Below are positions 1-9,701 of a stretch of 64,000 nucleotides of DNA, piece after piece. The notes under the pieces were generated by a model, which saw nothing but the letters and a program-made list of their open reading frames with translations, was not told the origin of the DNA and did no database searches. The position numbers and the translations under genes were made by a program. The DNA is from Azospira inquinata (GTDB lineage Bacteria; Pseudomonadota; Gammaproteobacteria; Burkholderiales; Rhodocyclaceae): positions 2,790,001-2,854,000 of the forward strand of contig NZ_CP064782.1 in the NCBI RefSeq assembly GCF_018905915.1, in the 5' to 3' direction. Position 1 is the first letter of the stretch, and each line of letters begins with the position of its first letter.

Positions 1-826
1 ATGGGCGGTAAGGGCGCCAGCCCAGGAGGGCGGCGAGGGCAATGAGAAGCCAGTCCGGTAGGGCCAGGGTGGGGCGGTGGTGGAACACATCGCCTTGAAC
101 GCGGCGAATTTTACTCAGAATCCGCAGTCCGCCGTGGACCGTGAAGCGGATTTCCCAGCCGAAGCGGCCCGGCAGGCGGCGGCACAGGGCAGCGCCTGCC
201 TCCATCAGTTCCCGGGCCCGGCTGACTTCAAAGTCCATGAGTTGGATGAAGGCTTGGTCTGTCAGCCCCTTGGCCAGGTGCTCCGGGGTCACGGCGTAGC
301 GCTCCATGTCTTCCTGGGGGAGATAAATCCGGCCTTTTTCCCAATCCACTGCCACATCCTGCCAAAAATTGATGAGTTGGAGGGCGGTGCAGATTTTATC
401 GCTGTCCGCCAGATTGGCCGGGGTGGCTCGACCGAACAGGTGGAGCAGGAGGCGGCCCACCGGGTTGGCGGAGCGGCGGCAGTAATCCAGCAGGTCGCTG
501 TAGGTGGAGTAGCACTTCACCGTCACGTCCTGGGCGAAGGCGGAGAGTAAATCCCGGAAAAGGGCCAGGGGTAGGGCATGGACGGCGATGATGGGGGCCA
601 GGGCTTGGAACAGGGGAGTCTGGGGCGTTTTTCCGGCTTCGATCAGGTCCAGTTCCGCCCCGTAGGCGGCCAGGGCCGCCAGACGGGCTTCCGGAGCTTG
701 ATCTCCTTCATCCGCCAGATCGTCCGCGCTACGGGCGAAGCGGTAGAGGATTTCCACCGGCTTACGCAGATGGGGGGGCAGCAGCAGGGAGGCGACGGGG
801 AAATTTTCGTAATGATCGACGGGCAT
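1..826 (-). CDS. hpnC: Squalene synthase HpnC (3' end beyond window)
   Basis: Trans-isoprenyl diphosphate synthase family member. HpnC acts with HpnD and HpnE to turn farnesyl diphosphate into squalene for hopanoid lipids (family knowledge). About 275 residues are visible and the C-terminus lies beyond base 1. The N-terminus MPVDHYENFPVASLLLP is typical of HpnC. The first Asp-rich substrate motif is DDLADEGD (about residues 37-44), and the second is in the segment NFWQDVAVDWEKGRIYLP. The start at 826 is chosen from this N-terminal match; no clear ribosome-binding site is seen. Its hpnD/hpnE partners would be expected to the left, outside the window. Confidence 0.85.
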   Translation of the reverse strand, partial: MPVDHYENFPVASLLLPPHLRKPVEILYRFARSADDLADEGDQAPEARLAALAAYGAELDLIEAGKTPQTPLFQALAPIIAVHALPLALFRDLLSAFAQDVTVKCYSTYSDLLDYCRRSANPVGRLLLHLFGRATPANLADSDKICTALQLINFWQDVAVDWEKGRIYLPQEDMERYAVTPEHLAKGLTDQAFIQLMDFEVSRARELMEAGAALCRRLPGRFGWEIRFTVHGGLRILSKIRRVQGDVFHHRPTLALPDWLLIALAALLGWRPYRP

Positions 827-975
827 GGGGGCCGGAAAAAGCTGGCGCCTTCTGTTGGAAACCGCTTCCGGATAACGGTCCAGGCGCTTGTCATGAAATC
901 AGGGTGGGGCGGGGGATGCCTCCCCCCGGGCCGGGAACCCTGCCAGGGGCTGGCCGGGAGAGGGCATCCGGAGGC

Positions 976-1004
976 TTACAGTATAGGGGCTTCTCGGGTA
1001 AAAT
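976..1004 (+). promoter_or_regulatory. Probable promoter of tRNA-Leu(UAG)
   Basis: TTACAG (976-981), a 17-base spacer and TAAAAT (999-1004), ending 11 bases before the mature tRNA. The spacing is ideal and the -10 is 5/6 to consensus; the -35 is weak. Inferred from sequence only. Confidence 0.5.
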
Positions 1005-1015
1005 GCGCCGTTTCA

Positions 1016-1102
<87 letters not shown>

Positions 1103-1146
1103 ATCGGGTAGCGGCATCCAGCCGCAGTCGTCACTAAGGAAAACGC

Positions 1147-2451
1147 ATGCAAGAAAATACGCAAGCTTCCAGCGCGCTGGAACGCCGCCTGGATTTGTCC
1201 GTCGCCATCGCCGATCTGGATAAAGAAACTGACGTGCGCTTAAAGCGCATGTCCAAGAAGGTCAAAATGCCTGGCTTCCGTCCCGGCAAGGTGCCCTTCA
1301 ACATCCTCAAGCAACAATACGGCGCTGAAGCCCGGCATGAAGCCCTGGCCGAAGCTCTGGACAAGGCCTTTGGCGAAGCCGTGACGGCGCAAAAGCTACG
1401 GGTGGCCGGTTATCCCAGCATCGAACCCAAGCAGGCTTCCAGCGAAACCCACATGGAGTTCTCCGCCGTGTTCGAGGTTTACCCGGAAATCACCCTGGGT
1501 GACGTGTCCGTCTCCGAAATCGAACGGCCCACCTATACCGTGGGTGCCGCCGAAGTGGACAAGACCCTGGATATTCTGCGCAAGCAACGGGTGAAGTTTG
1601 AAAAGGCCGACCGGGCTGCCGCCAAGGGCGACCGGGTGGTGATCGACTTCCTGGGTAAGAAGGACGGGGAAGCTTTCCAAGGCGGACAAGCCAACGATTA
1701 CCCCTTCGTCCTGGGCGAAGGCATGATGCTGGCTGATTTCGAAACCAATGTGGAAGGCTTGAAGGCTGGCGAAGCCAAGACCTTCGACATGACTTTCCCC
1801 GCCGATTACTTCTCCAAGGATCTGGCCGGCCAAGCGGTGCAATTTGAAATCACCGTCAAGGAAGTGCAAGCCCCGGTGCTGCCCGAAGTCAATGAGGAAT
1901 TCGCCAAGCTGATGGGCATTGGGGACGGTGACGTGGCCAAGATGCGGGCCGAAATCGAAACCAACCTGAGCCGGGAAGTGAAGAAGCGCCTGCAAGCCAA
2001 GACCAAGGACCAGGTCATGGAAGCCCTGCTCAAGGTTAATCCGGTGGAAGTGCCCAACGCTTTGGTCAGCGCCGAAGTGGAACGGCTGATGCAAGCTGCC
2101 AAGGCCGATATGGAAGCCCGGGGCTTCAAGGGCCAGGATCTGCCGGTGAAGCCCGAATGGTTCACCGAACAGGCCAAGCGCCGCGTGACCCTGGGTCTGG
2201 TTCTGTCCGAACTGGTGAAGAGCGAAAATCTCTACGCCACCAAGGAACAGATCAAGGTCCTGGTAGACGAAGCCGCCCAATCCTACGAGAATCCTGAAGA
2301 AGTGTCCCGCTGGTACTACGCTCAACCCCAACGCCTGGCCGAAGTGGAAGCCGTGGTGGTGGAAAATAATGTGGTGGATTGGGTGCTCGGCAAGGCGAAG
2401 GTGACGGATAAGACCGCCGACTTCGACGAACTGATGAGCCGTCGGGCCTAA
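1147..2451 (+). CDS. tig: Trigger factor (ribosome-associated chaperone, peptidyl-prolyl isomerase)
   Basis: Trigger factor of normal length (434 residues). It docks at the ribosome exit tunnel and shields nascent chains. The N-terminal ribosome-binding domain carries the signature GFRPGKVP (about residues 40-47). The FKBP-type isomerase domain spans about residues 160-245 (GDRVVIDFLGKKDGEAF onward), followed by the helical chaperone arms. The start is supported by AAGGA shortly upstream. It leads a tig-clpP-clpX-lon series, the usual proteobacterial quality-control cluster; the gap to clpP is about 50 bases. Confidence 0.97.
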   Translation: MQENTQASSALERRLDLSVAIADLDKETDVRLKRMSKKVKMPGFRPGKVPFNILKQQYGAEARHEALAEALDKAFGEAVTAQKLRVAGYPSIEPKQASSETHMEFSAVFEVYPEITLGDVSVSEIERPTYTVGAAEVDKTLDILRKQRVKFEKADRAAAKGDRVVIDFLGKKDGEAFQGGQANDYPFVLGEGMMLADFETNVEGLKAGEAKTFDMTFPADYFSKDLAGQAVQFEITVKEVQAPVLPEVNEEFAKLMGIGDGDVAKMRAEIETNLSREVKKRLQAKTKDQVMEALLKVNPVEVPNALVSAEVERLMQAAKADMEARGFKGQDLPVKPEWFTEQAKRRVTLGLVLSELVKSENLYATKEQIKVLVDEAAQSYENPEEVSRWYYAQPQRLAEVEAVVVENNVVDWVLGKAKVTDKTADFDELMSRRA

Positions 2452-2503
2452 AAGATAAAAGTCATTGTCCCAACCTTTTCCTTTTCCAACAGAGGGAGCA
2501 GGC

Positions 2504-3145
2504 ATGAAGATTGAAAACGGAAGCCAATGGGCGCCCCAAGGCCTGGGGCTGGTTCCCATGGTGGTCGAACAAAGTGGTCGCGGCGAACGCGCCTACGACA
2601 TCTATTCACGTCTGCTCAAGGAGCGGGTGGTTTTTCTCGTCGGTCCGGTGACCGACGAGACGGCCAATCTGGTGGTGGCCCAGCTCCTGTTCCTGGAAGC
2701 GGAAAATCCGGACAAGGATATTTATCTCTACATCAACTCCCCCGGGGGCGTGGTGACTGCGGGTATGTCCATCTACGACACCATGCAGTTCATCAAGCCA
2801 GACGTCTCCACCCTGTGTCTTGGGCAGGCGGCGTCCATGGGGGCGTTTTTGCTGAATGCGGGGGCCAAGGGCAAGCGGTTTGCCCTGCCCAACTCCCGCA
2901 TCATGATTCACCAGCCTCTGGGCGGATTCCAGGGGCAGGCGTCGGACATTGAAATCCACGCCAAGGAAATCCTCTCCCTGCGGGCTAAGTTGAACAAGTT
3001 GATGGCTTTGCATTCCGGCCAATCCGTGGAAAACATCGAAAAGGATACGGACCGGGATAATTTTCTTTCCGCCGATGAGGCGGCAGAATATGGCCTGATC
3101 GACAAAGTGCTGTCCAGCCGCCAGGACGTGGCGGAGGCCAAATAA
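2504..3145 (+). CDS. clpP: ATP-dependent Clp protease proteolytic subunit
   Basis: Serine peptidase subunit that forms the tetradecameric chamber fed by ClpX or ClpA. The ATG at 2504 gives 213 residues, with a good AGGGAG ribosome-binding site; the frame also opens upstream from a TTG at 2465, but that adds 13 non-conserved residues. The catalytic triad is complete: Ser111 ([11 protein letters not shown]), His136 ([11 protein letters not shown]) and Asp185 ([11 protein letters not shown]), at the same positions as the E. coli precursor. A short N-terminal propeptide is expected. It lies 16 bases before clpX, so co-transcription and matched dosage are likely. Confidence 0.97.
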   Translation: MKIENGSQWAPQGLGLVPMVVEQSGRGERAYDIYSRLLKERVVFLVGPVTDETANLVVAQLLFLEAENPDKDIYLYINSPGGVVTAGMSIYDTMQFIKPDVSTLCLGQAASMGAFLLNAGAKGKRFALPNSRIMIHQPLGGFQGQASDIEIHAKEILSLRAKLNKLMALHSGQSVENIEKDTDRDNFLSADEAAEYGLIDKVLSSRQDVAEAK

Positions 3146-3161
3146 GCGGAGTGCCCCCGAG

Positions 3162-4436
3162 ATGACGGAGAAGAAATCCGGAAGTAGCGAAAAACTGCTC
3201 TATTGCTCGTTTTGCGGCAAGAGCCAGCATGAGGTGAAAAAGCTGATTGCCGGTCCTTCCGTGTTCATCTGCGACGAATGCATTGAGCTGTGCAATGACA
3301 TCATCCGCGACGAAATCGCTGCGGGTGAGGGTGGCCTGAAAGGCACCAAGGAAGACCTGCCCACCCCCAAGGAAATTTGCGCCATCCTGGACCAGTACGT
3401 GATCGGTCAGGAACCGGCGAAGAAAATTCTTTCCGTGGCGGTGTACAACCATTACAAGCGTCTGCGCCATCACGGCAAGAGTGATGATGTGGAGCTGGCC
3501 AAGAGCAACATTCTGCTCATCGGTCCCACCGGCTCGGGCAAGACCCTGCTGGCCCAGACCATGGCCCGTCTGCTTAACGTACCTTTTGTCATGGCCGATG
3601 CCACCACCCTCACCGAAGCCGGTTATGTGGGGGAGGATGTGGAAAACATCATTCAGAAGCTGTTGCAAAAGTGCGATTACGATGTGGAAAAGGCCCAGCA
3701 GGGCATTGTCTACATCGACGAAATCGACAAAATTTCTCGCAAGTCCGACAACCCGTCCATTACCCGGGATGTGTCCGGGGAAGGGGTGCAGCAGGCCCTG
3801 CTCAAGCTCATTGAGGGGACGGTGGCCTCCGTACCGCCCCAGGGCGGGCGCAAGCATCCCAACCAGGACTTCGTCCAGGTGGATACCACCAATATCCTGT
3901 TCGTCTGCGGCGGTGCCTTCGACGGTCTGGAAAAGGTCATCCGCAACCGTTCCCAAAAGGGTGGTATCGGTTTTGGCGCCCAGGTGAAGAGCCAGGACGA
4001 CAAGAAGGACGTGGGACTGGTGCTGCGGGGGGTGGAGCCGGAAGATTTGATCAAATTCGGCCTCATTCCCGAATTCGTCGGTCGTCTGCCCGTGGTGGCG
4101 ACCCTGGAAGAGCTGTCGGAAGCGGCCCTGGTGCAAATCCTGATCGAGCCCAAGAACGCCCTGATCAAGCAGTACCAAAAGCTCTTCGCCATGGAAGGAG
4201 TGGAACTGGAAGTCCGGCCTGCCGCCCTTTCCGCCATTGCCAAGAAGGCCCTGGAACGGAAGACGGGGGCCCGGGGCCTGCGTTCTATCCTGGAAGGGGT
4301 GCTTCTGGACACCATGTATGAACTGCCTGGGATGGAAAATGTCTCCAAGGTAGTGATCGACGAAAACACCATTGCCGGTGATGCCAAGCCGATTCTGATC
4401 TACGCTGATCAACCCAAGGTTTCTGGCTCCAACTGA
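3162..4436 (+). CDS. clpX: ATP-dependent Clp protease ATP-binding subunit ClpX
   Basis: AAA+ unfoldase that recognises tagged substrates and threads them into ClpP. It has 424 residues, the normal length. The N-terminal C4 zinc finger has Cys15, Cys18, Cys37 and Cys40. Walker A is GPTGSGKT (121-128), the substrate-gripping pore loop is GYVG (154-157), and Walker B is VYIDEID (Asp186, Glu187). The loop for ClpP docking (IGFGAQV) follows. All key residues are present. A perfect hairpin (4445-4467) separates it from lon. Confidence 0.97.
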   Translation: MTEKKSGSSEKLLYCSFCGKSQHEVKKLIAGPSVFICDECIELCNDIIRDEIAAGEGGLKGTKEDLPTPKEICAILDQYVIGQEPAKKILSVAVYNHYKRLRHHGKSDDVELAKSNILLIGPTGSGKTLLAQTMARLLNVPFVMADATTLTEAGYVGEDVENIIQKLLQKCDYDVEKAQQGIVYIDEIDKISRKSDNPSITRDVSGEGVQQALLKLIEGTVASVPPQGGRKHPNQDFVQVDTTNILFVCGGAFDGLEKVIRNRSQKGGIGFGAQVKSQDDKKDVGLVLRGVEPEDLIKFGLIPEFVGRLPVVATLEELSEAALVQILIEPKNALIKQYQKLFAMEGVELEVRPAALSAIAKKALERKTGARGLRSILEGVLLDTMYELPGMENVSKVVIDENTIAGDAKPILIYADQPKVSGSN

Positions 4437-4444
4437 TCTGCATT

Positions 4445-4467
4445 CCCGGGCCGTTTTACGGCCCGGG
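4445..4467 (+). other. Perfect 9-bp hairpin between clpX and lon
   Basis: CCCGGGCCG, loop TTTTA, CGGCCCGGG. It lies nine bases after the clpX stop and has no T-tract behind it. It may act as an RNA 3'-end stabiliser or partial terminator rather than a classic intrinsic terminator. Confidence 0.5.
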
Positions 4468-4525
4468 CTTGAAGAATCCTCCTGCGTCCCCATTTACGGG
4501 GCACTGCACTCCTGAAGGCTTCGCC

Positions 4526-6943
4526 ATGTCCCCTATTACCCTTTTGCCGTCCCAGCCGGTGGAATTGCCCCTGTTGCCTCTGCGCGACGTGGTGGTCTTC
4601 CCCCACATGGTTATTCCCCTGTTCGTGGGGCGTCCAAAATCCATCAAAGCTCTGGAAACCGCCATGGAAAGCGGCAAGAGCATTCTGCTGGTGGCCCAGA
4701 AGTCGGCCGCCAAGGATGATCCCTTGCCCGAGGATTTGTACGACATTGGCTGCATCGCCAATATCCTGCAAATGCTCAAGCTGCCCGACGGTACCGTGAA
4801 GGTGCTGGTGGAAGGCACCCAGCGGGCCCATCTGGATGGGGTGGATAACCAACCTGAGCAGTTTTTTGCCACCGCCACCCCGGTGGCCGGGGAAGATGCG
4901 CCCAACCACGAGGTGGAGGCCATGCGCCGGGCGGTCATTACCCAGTTTGACCAGTACGTCAAACTGAACAAGAAAATCCCCCCGGAAATCCTGACCTCCA
5001 TCGCCGGTATCGAAGAAGCGGGCCGGCTGGCAGACACCATTGCCGCCCATCTGCCCCTCAAGTTGGAGCAGAAGCAGGACATTCTGGAAATGTTCGATGT
5101 GAAATCCCGCATCGAGCGCCTGCTCACCCAGCTGGAAGCGGAAATTGACATCCTGCAGGTGGAAAAGCGTATCCGTGGCCGGGTTAAACGGCAGATGGAA
5201 AAGAGCCAGCGGGAGTACTACCTGAACGAACAGGTCAAGGCTATCCAGAAGGAGCTGGGGGAAGGGGAGGAGTGGGCGGATCTGGAGGAAATGGAAGCCA
5301 AGATCAAGTCCGCCGGCCTGACCAAGGAAGCCGCGGCCAAGGTCCAGTCCGAGCTGAAAAAGCTCAAGCTCATGTCCCCCATGTCGGCGGAAGCCACGGT
5401 GGTGCGCAACTACATCGAAACCGTGCTGGGCCTGCCCTGGAAAAAGAAAACCCGGGTTTCCAAGGACCTGGCGGAAGCAGAAAAGACCCTGGATAAGGAC
5501 CACTGGGGCCTGGAAAAGGTTAAGGAACGGATTATCGAATATCTGGCCGTGCAACAGCGGGTGGATAAGCTGAAGGCTCCCATCCTCTGCCTGGTGGGGC
5601 CTCCCGGGGTGGGCAAGACCTCCCTGGGCCAGTCCATTGCCAAGGCCACCAACCGCAAGTTCGTGCGCATGAGCCTGGGCGGGGTGCGGGACGAGGCTGA
5701 GGTGCGGGGGCACCGGCGCACCTATATCGGTTCCATGCCCGGCAAGATTCTCCAGAACATGACCAAGGTGGGGGTGAAGAATCCCCTGTTCCTCCTGGAT
5801 GAAGTGGACAAGATGGGCCAGGACTTCCGGGGCGATCCTTCTTCTGCCCTGCTGGAAGTGCTGGACCCGGAACAGAATTCCACCTTTGTGGACCACTATG
5901 TGGAAGTGGAATTTGACCTGTCCGAGGTCATGTTCGTTGCTACGGCCAATACCCTGAATATCCCCGCTCCCCTGCTGGATCGGATGGAATTGATCCGTCT
6001 TTCCGGCTACACGGAGGATGAAAAGGTCAATATCGCCCAGCGTTATCTGCTCCCCAAGCAGATGAAAAACAACGGTCTGAAGAAGACCGAGCTGGCGGTG
6101 GCGGAAAGTGCCCTGCGGGACATCGTGCGCTACTACACCCGGGAAGCCGGGGTGCGGAGCCTGGAGCGGGAAATTTCCAAGATCTGCCGGAAGGTGGTGA
6201 AGACCCTGCTGCTGAAGAAAACTACCACCAAGGTGGCGGTTTCTTCCCGCAACCTGGACAAATATCTGGGGGTGCGGCGCTTTACCTACGGCATGGCGGA
6301 GAAAGAAAACCAGGTCGGCCAGGTGACCGGTCTGGCCTGGACCGAGGTGGGCGGCGAATTGCTCACCATCGAAACCGTGGCGTTGCCCGGCAAGGGCAAG
6401 ACCATTACCACCGGTCAGCTGGGTGAGGTGATGCAGGAATCCATCCAGGCGGCCCTGTCCGTGGTGCGTAAGCGCTCCCATGCCCTGGGGATTGAGGACG
6501 ACTTCTATCAAAAGAACGACATCCACATTCACTTGCCGGAAGGGGCTATTCCCAAGGATGGACCGTCCGCCGGTATCGCCATCAGCACCGCCCTGGTCTC
6601 CGTACTGACCGGCATTCCAGTGCGTTGCGACGTGGCCATGACCGGGGAAATCACCCTGCGGGGCGAAGTGCTGCCCATCGGTGGTTTGAAGGAAAAACTC
6701 CTGGCTGCGGTCCGGGGGGGCTTGCGCACGGCCTTGATTCCAGAGGAAAACGTTAAGGATTTGGCGGAAATTCCCGATAGCGTGAAAAATCGCATCGAAA
6801 TAGTACCTGTTCGCTGGATTGATCAGGTGCTGGCCCGCGCCCTTGAACGCGCTCCGGAACCTCTGCCTGATGTGAAAGCAGAAGCAACCCCAGTTGCTCC
6901 TGTGGCGGAGGAAAATGCCGGATCGTCCCTGACCACCCATTGA
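4526..6943 (+). CDS. lon: ATP-dependent protease Lon
   Basis: Cytoplasmic AAA+ serine protease that degrades misfolded and regulatory proteins. The ATG at 4526 gives 805 residues; it is favoured because GAAGG lies eight bases upstream and LPLLPLRDVVVFPHMVIPL follows as in family members. Domains are the N-terminal LAN substrate domain (about 10-205), the AAA+ module with Walker A GPPGVGKT (about 360) and Walker B LLDEVDK, and the protease domain with the Ser681 (DGPSAGIAI) / Lys724 (LKEKLL) dyad, offset by two from E. coli Ser679/Lys722. A Pro/Ala-rich tail ends the protein. It is followed by a hairpin terminator. Confidence 0.97.
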   Translation: MSPITLLPSQPVELPLLPLRDVVVFPHMVIPLFVGRPKSIKALETAMESGKSILLVAQKSAAKDDPLPEDLYDIGCIANILQMLKLPDGTVKVLVEGTQRAHLDGVDNQPEQFFATATPVAGEDAPNHEVEAMRRAVITQFDQYVKLNKKIPPEILTSIAGIEEAGRLADTIAAHLPLKLEQKQDILEMFDVKSRIERLLTQLEAEIDILQVEKRIRGRVKRQMEKSQREYYLNEQVKAIQKELGEGEEWADLEEMEAKIKSAGLTKEAAAKVQSELKKLKLMSPMSAEATVVRNYIETVLGLPWKKKTRVSKDLAEAEKTLDKDHWGLEKVKERIIEYLAVQQRVDKLKAPILCLVGPPGVGKTSLGQSIAKATNRKFVRMSLGGVRDEAEVRGHRRTYIGSMPGKILQNMTKVGVKNPLFLLDEVDKMGQDFRGDPSSALLEVLDPEQNSTFVDHYVEVEFDLSEVMFVATANTLNIPAPLLDRMELIRLSGYTEDEKVNIAQRYLLPKQMKNNGLKKTELAVAESALRDIVRYYTREAGVRSLEREISKICRKVVKTLLLKKTTTKVAVSSRNLDKYLGVRRFTYGMAEKENQVGQVTGLAWTEVGGELLTIETVALPGKGKTITTGQLGEVMQESIQAALSVVRKRSHALGIEDDFYQKNDIHIHLPEGAIPKDGPSAGIAISTALVSVLTGIPVRCDVAMTGEITLRGEVLPIGGLKEKLLAAVRGGLRTALIPEENVKDLAEIPDSVKNRIEIVPVRWIDQVLARALERAPEPLPDVKAEATPVAPVAEENAGSSLTTH

Positions 6944-6950
6944 TGGGACT

Positions 6951-6997
6951 GGGGATGCCGGCACTAAACCGCCGGCATCCCCTCAGGCTTTGCCTGA
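6951..6997 (+). terminator. Probable lon terminator (double hairpin)
   Basis: A perfect 12-bp stem (6951-6962 with 6971-6982, 8-base loop) is followed directly by a second small hairpin (TCAGGC TTT GCCTGA, 6983-6997). The T-tract is poor, so termination may be incomplete. Confidence 0.55.
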
Positions 6998-7014
6998 TGT
7001 TCCGTAAGCCCTTG

Positions 7015-7046
7015 AAAAACCGCTTGACACCGTAAAAAACCGCTTG
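7015..7046 (+). repeat. Direct repeat AAAAACCGCTTG across the hupB promoter
   Basis: The 12-mer AAAAACCGCTTG occurs at 7015-7026 and again at 7035-7046, exactly 20 bases (about two helical turns) apart. The first copy runs into the -35 box and the second ends at the -10. This could be a pair of operator half-sites on one face of the helix; that is inference. Confidence 0.6.
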
Positions 7047-7053
7047 CTATAAA
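7024..7053 (+). promoter_or_regulatory. Sigma-70 promoter of hupB
   Basis: A perfect -35 TTGACA (7024-7029), an 18-base spacer and TATAAA (7048-7053). A start near 7060 would leave about 40 bases of leader before the HU start. A strong promoter fits an abundant nucleoid protein. Confidence 0.75.
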
Positions 7054-7099
7054 AGTGCGTACAGGATTTCCTGTATCTACTTAATGTAAGGGGGCTTAC

Positions 7100-7372
7100 G
7101 TGAATAAATCAGAACTGATCGATCAGATTGCCAAATCTGCCGATATTTCCAAAGCTGCGGCCGGGCGTGCGCTGGATGCCACTATCACGGCGGTGAAGGG
7201 AACTCTGAAAAAAGGGGGGCTGGTGACCCTGGTGGGCTTTGGTACTTTCTATGTGGGGAAACGGGCGGCCCGTACCGGGCGTAATCCCCGTACCGGCGCT
7301 TCCATCAAGATTAAATCTGCCAAGGTGCCTAAGTTCCGGGCTGGTAAAGCGCTGAAGGATGCGGTAAACTAG
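7100..7372 (+). CDS. hupB: DNA-binding protein HU-beta
   Basis: Nucleoid-associated histone-like protein of 90 residues. It bends DNA non-specifically as a dimer. It begins [26 protein letters not shown] and carries the family signature GFGTF...RxxRxGRNPxTG, here [21 protein letters not shown] in the flexible DNA-wrapping arms. The GTG start is preceded by AAGGGGG (7088-7094). Position downstream of lon matches E. coli and many betaproteobacteria. It has its own consensus promoter, so it is probably expressed independently of lon. Confidence 0.96.
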   Translation: MNKSELIDQIAKSADISKAAAGRALDATITAVKGTLKKGGLVTLVGFGTFYVGKRAARTGRNPRTGASIKIKSAKVPKFRAGKALKDAVN

Positions 7373-7409
7373 CCGACTCTTTCGGAGCTGGGTAAGACCC
7401 TCCGATGCC

Positions 7410-7485
7410 GGGTGCTTAGCTCAGTTGGTAGAGCGTCGCCCTTACAAGGCGAATGTCGGGGGTTCGAACCCCTCAGCACCCACCA
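7410..7485 (+). tRNA. tRNA-Val (anticodon UAC)
   Basis: A 76-base cloverleaf with encoded CCA. The acceptor GGGTGCT pairs with AGCACCC, the D-loop contains AGCTCAGTTGGTAGAGC, and the anticodon stem TCGCC/GGCGA encloses CTTACAA (anticodon TAC). The T-arm GGGGG TTCGAAC CCCT is standard. It lies 37 bases after hupB and has a strong terminator behind it. Confidence 0.97.
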
Positions 7486-7498
7486 AGACACGTGGGTT

Positions 7499-7531
7499 AA
7501 AAAGGGGCTTGGAGCGATCCAAGCCCCTTTT
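7499..7531 (+). terminator. Intrinsic terminator after tRNA-Val
   Basis: Stem GGGGCTTGG (7503-7511) / CCAAGCCCC (7518-7526), 6-base loop, flanked by AAAA and a TTTTT tract. It probably ends the hupB/tRNA-Val transcript. The next 240 bases up to ppiD hold no gene I can support. Confidence 0.9.
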
Positions 7532-7769
7532 TGCATTTCTGCCTAGCCATACCCGTCCCAATTGTTTCCTCCGGGAAGTTTGTACCCCTCATTCCTTGAC
7601 ACCCATGGGGGAAACCCCGAGAATTTTCCAGTTTTACCGGACCGCCCGGGGAAAATTTGCTGGGATTCCTCCTGCATTTCCCCTCCGGCTCGGCTTTGCC
7701 CGGTTTTTTCGGGGCCGGTTTCCCGATCACTACGCCCGAACCCGTTTCCCTCTTCCAGAATAAATCATC

Positions 7770-9680
7770 ATGTTTGATGCCGTTCGTAACAACAAAAGAA
7801 TCGTCCAGGGATTCCTGGTCCTGATTACCCTGCCCTTTGCTTTTTGGGGGGTGGATTCCTATGTGCACAACACCGGGGCGGGGAACGACATCGCCAAGGT
7901 GGGCAGTGTGAAAATCACCCAGCAGCAGTATCAGGAAGCTTGGCGGGATCAGCAGCAGCGGCTGCGCCAGATGATGGGGGCCAGTTTTGACCCCGCCATG
8001 ATGGATAGTCCGGAAGCCAAACAGGCGGTGCTCAATTCCCTCATTGACCGGAGCATCCTGTTGCAGGAAGCGGGCAAGAACCGCCTCTCCGCCAGCGATA
8101 ACATGCTGCGGGATATCATCGCCAAGATTCCGGCGCTGCAAGAAAACGGCCAGTTTTCCATGGCCCGCTACGAGGCGGCCTTGAAGGCCCAGGGCCTGAC
8201 CCAGGCCGGGTTTGAAGCCCAGATGCGCCAGGACATCACTTTGCAGCAGCTGGCCAGCGCCATCAGCGATACGGGCATGGTTTCGTCGTCCGTGGTGGAT
8301 GCCCTACTGCGCATCCAGTCGGAAGAGCGGCTGGTGTCCGAGCTGCGTATTCCGGCGGCCCAGTTTGCTGACAAGGTAAAGCCCACGGATGGGGACCTGC
8401 AAAAGTACTACGACCAGCACAAGGCGGCCTTCAAGGTGCCGGAAGAACTGCGGGCCGAATACATTCAGCTTTCCCTGGATACCCTGCTGCCCCAGATCAG
8501 CGTCAAACCTGAGGATGTGAAGTCCTGGTACGACAGCCATAAGGATCGCTTCCAGCAGCCCGAAGAACGGCGTGCCAGCCATATTGTTATAACAGCGGAC
8601 GCCAAAGCCTCTCCGGCGGATAAGGCCAAAGCTAAGGCTAAAGCGGAAGCAGTGCTGAAGGAAGTTCAGCAGAACCCGGGCAAGTTTGCCGATATTGCCA
8701 AACGGGAGTCCCAGGACCCGGGTTCTGCTGCCAAAGGGGGGGATCTGGGCTTCTTTGCTAAAGGTTCCATGGTTAAGCCCTTTGAAGACGCTGTATTTTC
8801 TATGAAAGAAGGCCAACTTTCCGGTCTAGTTCAGTCTGATTATGGTTACCACATCATCAAGCTGACCGGCATCAAGGCCGGCAAGGTGGCGTCCCTGGAT
8901 GAGGTGAAGGGCCAGATTGAAAACGAACTGAAGAAACAGGAAGCTTCCCGCAAGTTTGCCGAAATGGCTGAGGCCTTCAGTAACACGGTCTATGAACAGG
9001 CAGACAGCCTCAAGCCCGCAGCGGACAAGTTCAAGCTCACCGTGCAGCAAAGCGGCTGGCTCACCCGTCAGGCCAACCCGGCCAACGGGGTACTGGGCAA
9101 TGGCAAGCTCCTGGGGGCCCTGTTTGGTGACGACGCGGTAAAGAACAAGCGCAACACGGATGCGGTGGAAGTGGCCCCCAATACCCTGGTGGCTGCCCGG
9201 GTGGTGGAATACAAGCCCGCCTCCATGAAGACCTTCGAGTCCGTCAAGCCCCAGCTGCTGCAAGTGGTGAAAGCCCAGCAAATGGCCGATCTGGCGAAAA
9301 AGGCTGGGGAAGCCCAGCTGGCGGCCCTGGAAAAGGGGGAAGGGGCCAAGTCCGGCACCTGGACGCCAGCCCGGGCCATTTCCCGCCTGAACGGCAGCCA
9401 AATGGTGCCGCCCCCGGCGCTCCAGGCCATTTTCAAGGCCAAGGTGGCCAAGTTGCCCGCCTACGCTGGCGCCACTTTCCCCAACGGGGTGGGCTACGTG
9501 ATCTATCGCATCGAAAAGGTTTCTCAGCCGGAAAAGCTGGACGAAACCAAGCGCCAGCAGCTGCATCAGGAATACGCCAATCTTTCTTCCCAGGAAGACT
9601 TCGGTGCCTACCTGTCCGCCCTGCGCAGCCGCTACAAGGTGGTGATCAACAAGTCCGCTCTGGACAACGCCAATCGGTGA
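7770..9680 (+). CDS. ppiD: Membrane-anchored peptidyl-prolyl isomerase/chaperone PpiD
   Basis: Periplasmic folding factor near the Sec exit (family knowledge). It has 636 residues, close to E. coli PpiD (623). The N-terminus is a short cytoplasmic segment MFDAVRNNKRIVQG and one membrane anchor (about residues 14-32). A SurA_N-like chaperone region follows, then a parvulin domain (about 265-365) with ASHIVI, GGDLGFFAKGSMVKPFEDAV and YGYHIIKL, and a long C-terminal chaperone part. The start at 7770 lacks a clear ribosome-binding site but fits the family N-terminus. The place after lon-hupB is conserved. Confidence 0.93.
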   Translation: MFDAVRNNKRIVQGFLVLITLPFAFWGVDSYVHNTGAGNDIAKVGSVKITQQQYQEAWRDQQQRLRQMMGASFDPAMMDSPEAKQAVLNSLIDRSILLQEAGKNRLSASDNMLRDIIAKIPALQENGQFSMARYEAALKAQGLTQAGFEAQMRQDITLQQLASAISDTGMVSSSVVDALLRIQSEERLVSELRIPAAQFADKVKPTDGDLQKYYDQHKAAFKVPEELRAEYIQLSLDTLLPQISVKPEDVKSWYDSHKDRFQQPEERRASHIVITADAKASPADKAKAKAKAEAVLKEVQQNPGKFADIAKRESQDPGSAAKGGDLGFFAKGSMVKPFEDAVFSMKEGQLSGLVQSDYGYHIIKLTGIKAGKVASLDEVKGQIENELKKQEASRKFAEMAEAFSNTVYEQADSLKPAADKFKLTVQQSGWLTRQANPANGVLGNGKLLGALFGDDAVKNKRNTDAVEVAPNTLVAARVVEYKPASMKTFESVKPQLLQVVKAQQMADLAKKAGEAQLAALEKGEGAKSGTWTPARAISRLNGSQMVPPPALQAIFKAKVAKLPAYAGATFPNGVGYVIYRIEKVSQPEKLDETKRQQLHQEYANLSSQEDFGAYLSALRSRYKVVINKSALDNANR

Positions 9681-9701
9681 GCTTCTTCCACCGAGGCCCG
9701 A

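Noticed and set aside
4409..6964. 851-residue open frame on the minus strand opposite lon
   Set aside because: It mirrors lon exactly and has His/Gln/Gly-rich composition typical of the antisense of a high-G+C gene; no family features or ribosome-binding site.
7425..7763. Frame of 112 residues overlapping tRNA-Val
   Set aside because: It runs through the tRNA and its terminator; composition is not protein-like.
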